A stretch of 64,000 nt of DNA from JBLNDJ01 sp050261515 (lineage in GTDB: Bacteria; Acidobacteriota; Terriglobia; Bryobacterales; Bryobacteraceae). Position numbers and translations under genes: made by a program. Positions 63,998 through 64,000 of this stretch are shown piece after piece. The stretch's first letter is position 1. Each line of letters begins with the position of its first letter. Below the pieces are notes generated by a model that was not told the origin of the DNA, made no database searches, and saw only the letters and a list, made by a program, of their open reading frames with translations. The DNA lies in NCBI GenBank assembly GCA_050261515.1, contig JBLNDJ010000010.1, positions 50,105-114,104 on the forward strand. The letters run 5' to 3'.

Positions 63998-64000
63998 ACG

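Overview
The window is about 64 kb of GC-rich, tightly packed bacterial chromosome. Gene content points to an acidobacterium, most likely of the Solibacter/Bryobacter group. This is inferred from family composition: many secreted Ig-like proteins, a secretin carrying a cohesin domain, FHS sugar transport, a MacB-type permease pair without an ATPase, and Tat-exported Fe-S aldo/keto reductases. No rRNA or marker phylogeny was available. I see no phage, insertion sequence or CRISPR array. Several neighbouring convergent genes share their stop codons in 4-nt overlaps (CTAG or CTAA).

Layout. 1-4.4 kb: 3' end of ddl, rhodanese, mscL with a zinc ribbon, a RhaT-like transporter, and a membrane-anchored JAMM protein. 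4.4-9 kb: a three-gene exported-protein operon ending in a protein with nine Ig-like repeats. 9-17 kb: leuA, an acyl-CoA ligase, a sugar-phosphate isomerase with an FHS permease, and a ClC-CBS-TPR fusion. 17-21 kb: sialate O-acetylesterase and two MacB-like permeases. 21-31 kb: a minus-strand operon running tricorn protease, deiodinase-like selenoprotein, TolC, RND pump, membrane-fusion protein. 31-36 kb: purH, an isocitrate-dehydrogenase-family gene, gap and a MATE pump. 36-40 kb: biotin-dependent carboxylase subunits, a CPBP protease and a BamE-like protein. 40-46 kb: small hypotheticals, a SET-domain protein, TonB, CtpA, and the divergent methionine genes metB/metY. 46-49.5 kb: rpoN-hpf-rapZ. 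49.5-54.3 kb: GH3 glucosidase, rsmE, ruvAB, folK. 54-60.5 kb: redox cluster of two aldo/keto reductases, a DUF6599-like protein and a DUF362 protein, then pepA and smpB. 60.6-64 kb: secretin-cohesin, two pseudopilins and tRNA-Gln.

The main discovery is at 26705-27493. Two open frames of a thioredoxin-fold, iodothyronine-deiodinase-like protein lie in the same phase and are separated only by a TGA. That TGA falls exactly where deiodinases carry selenocysteine (GSYT-U-PPF). A 5-bp hairpin with a GGU loop begins 12 nt downstream, as expected for a bacterial SECIS. The gene overlaps its neighbours on both sides, inside an efflux operon. A conventional annotation would split it into two fragments or call it a pseudogene.

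Other points of note are folK, which apparently starts at CTG inside the ruvB stop and ends inside a 29-bp inverted repeat; the ClC-CBS-TPR and secretin-cohesin fusions; a truncated MetB; a decarboxylase gamma-like subunit lacking its membrane helix; and several palindromic intergenic sites.
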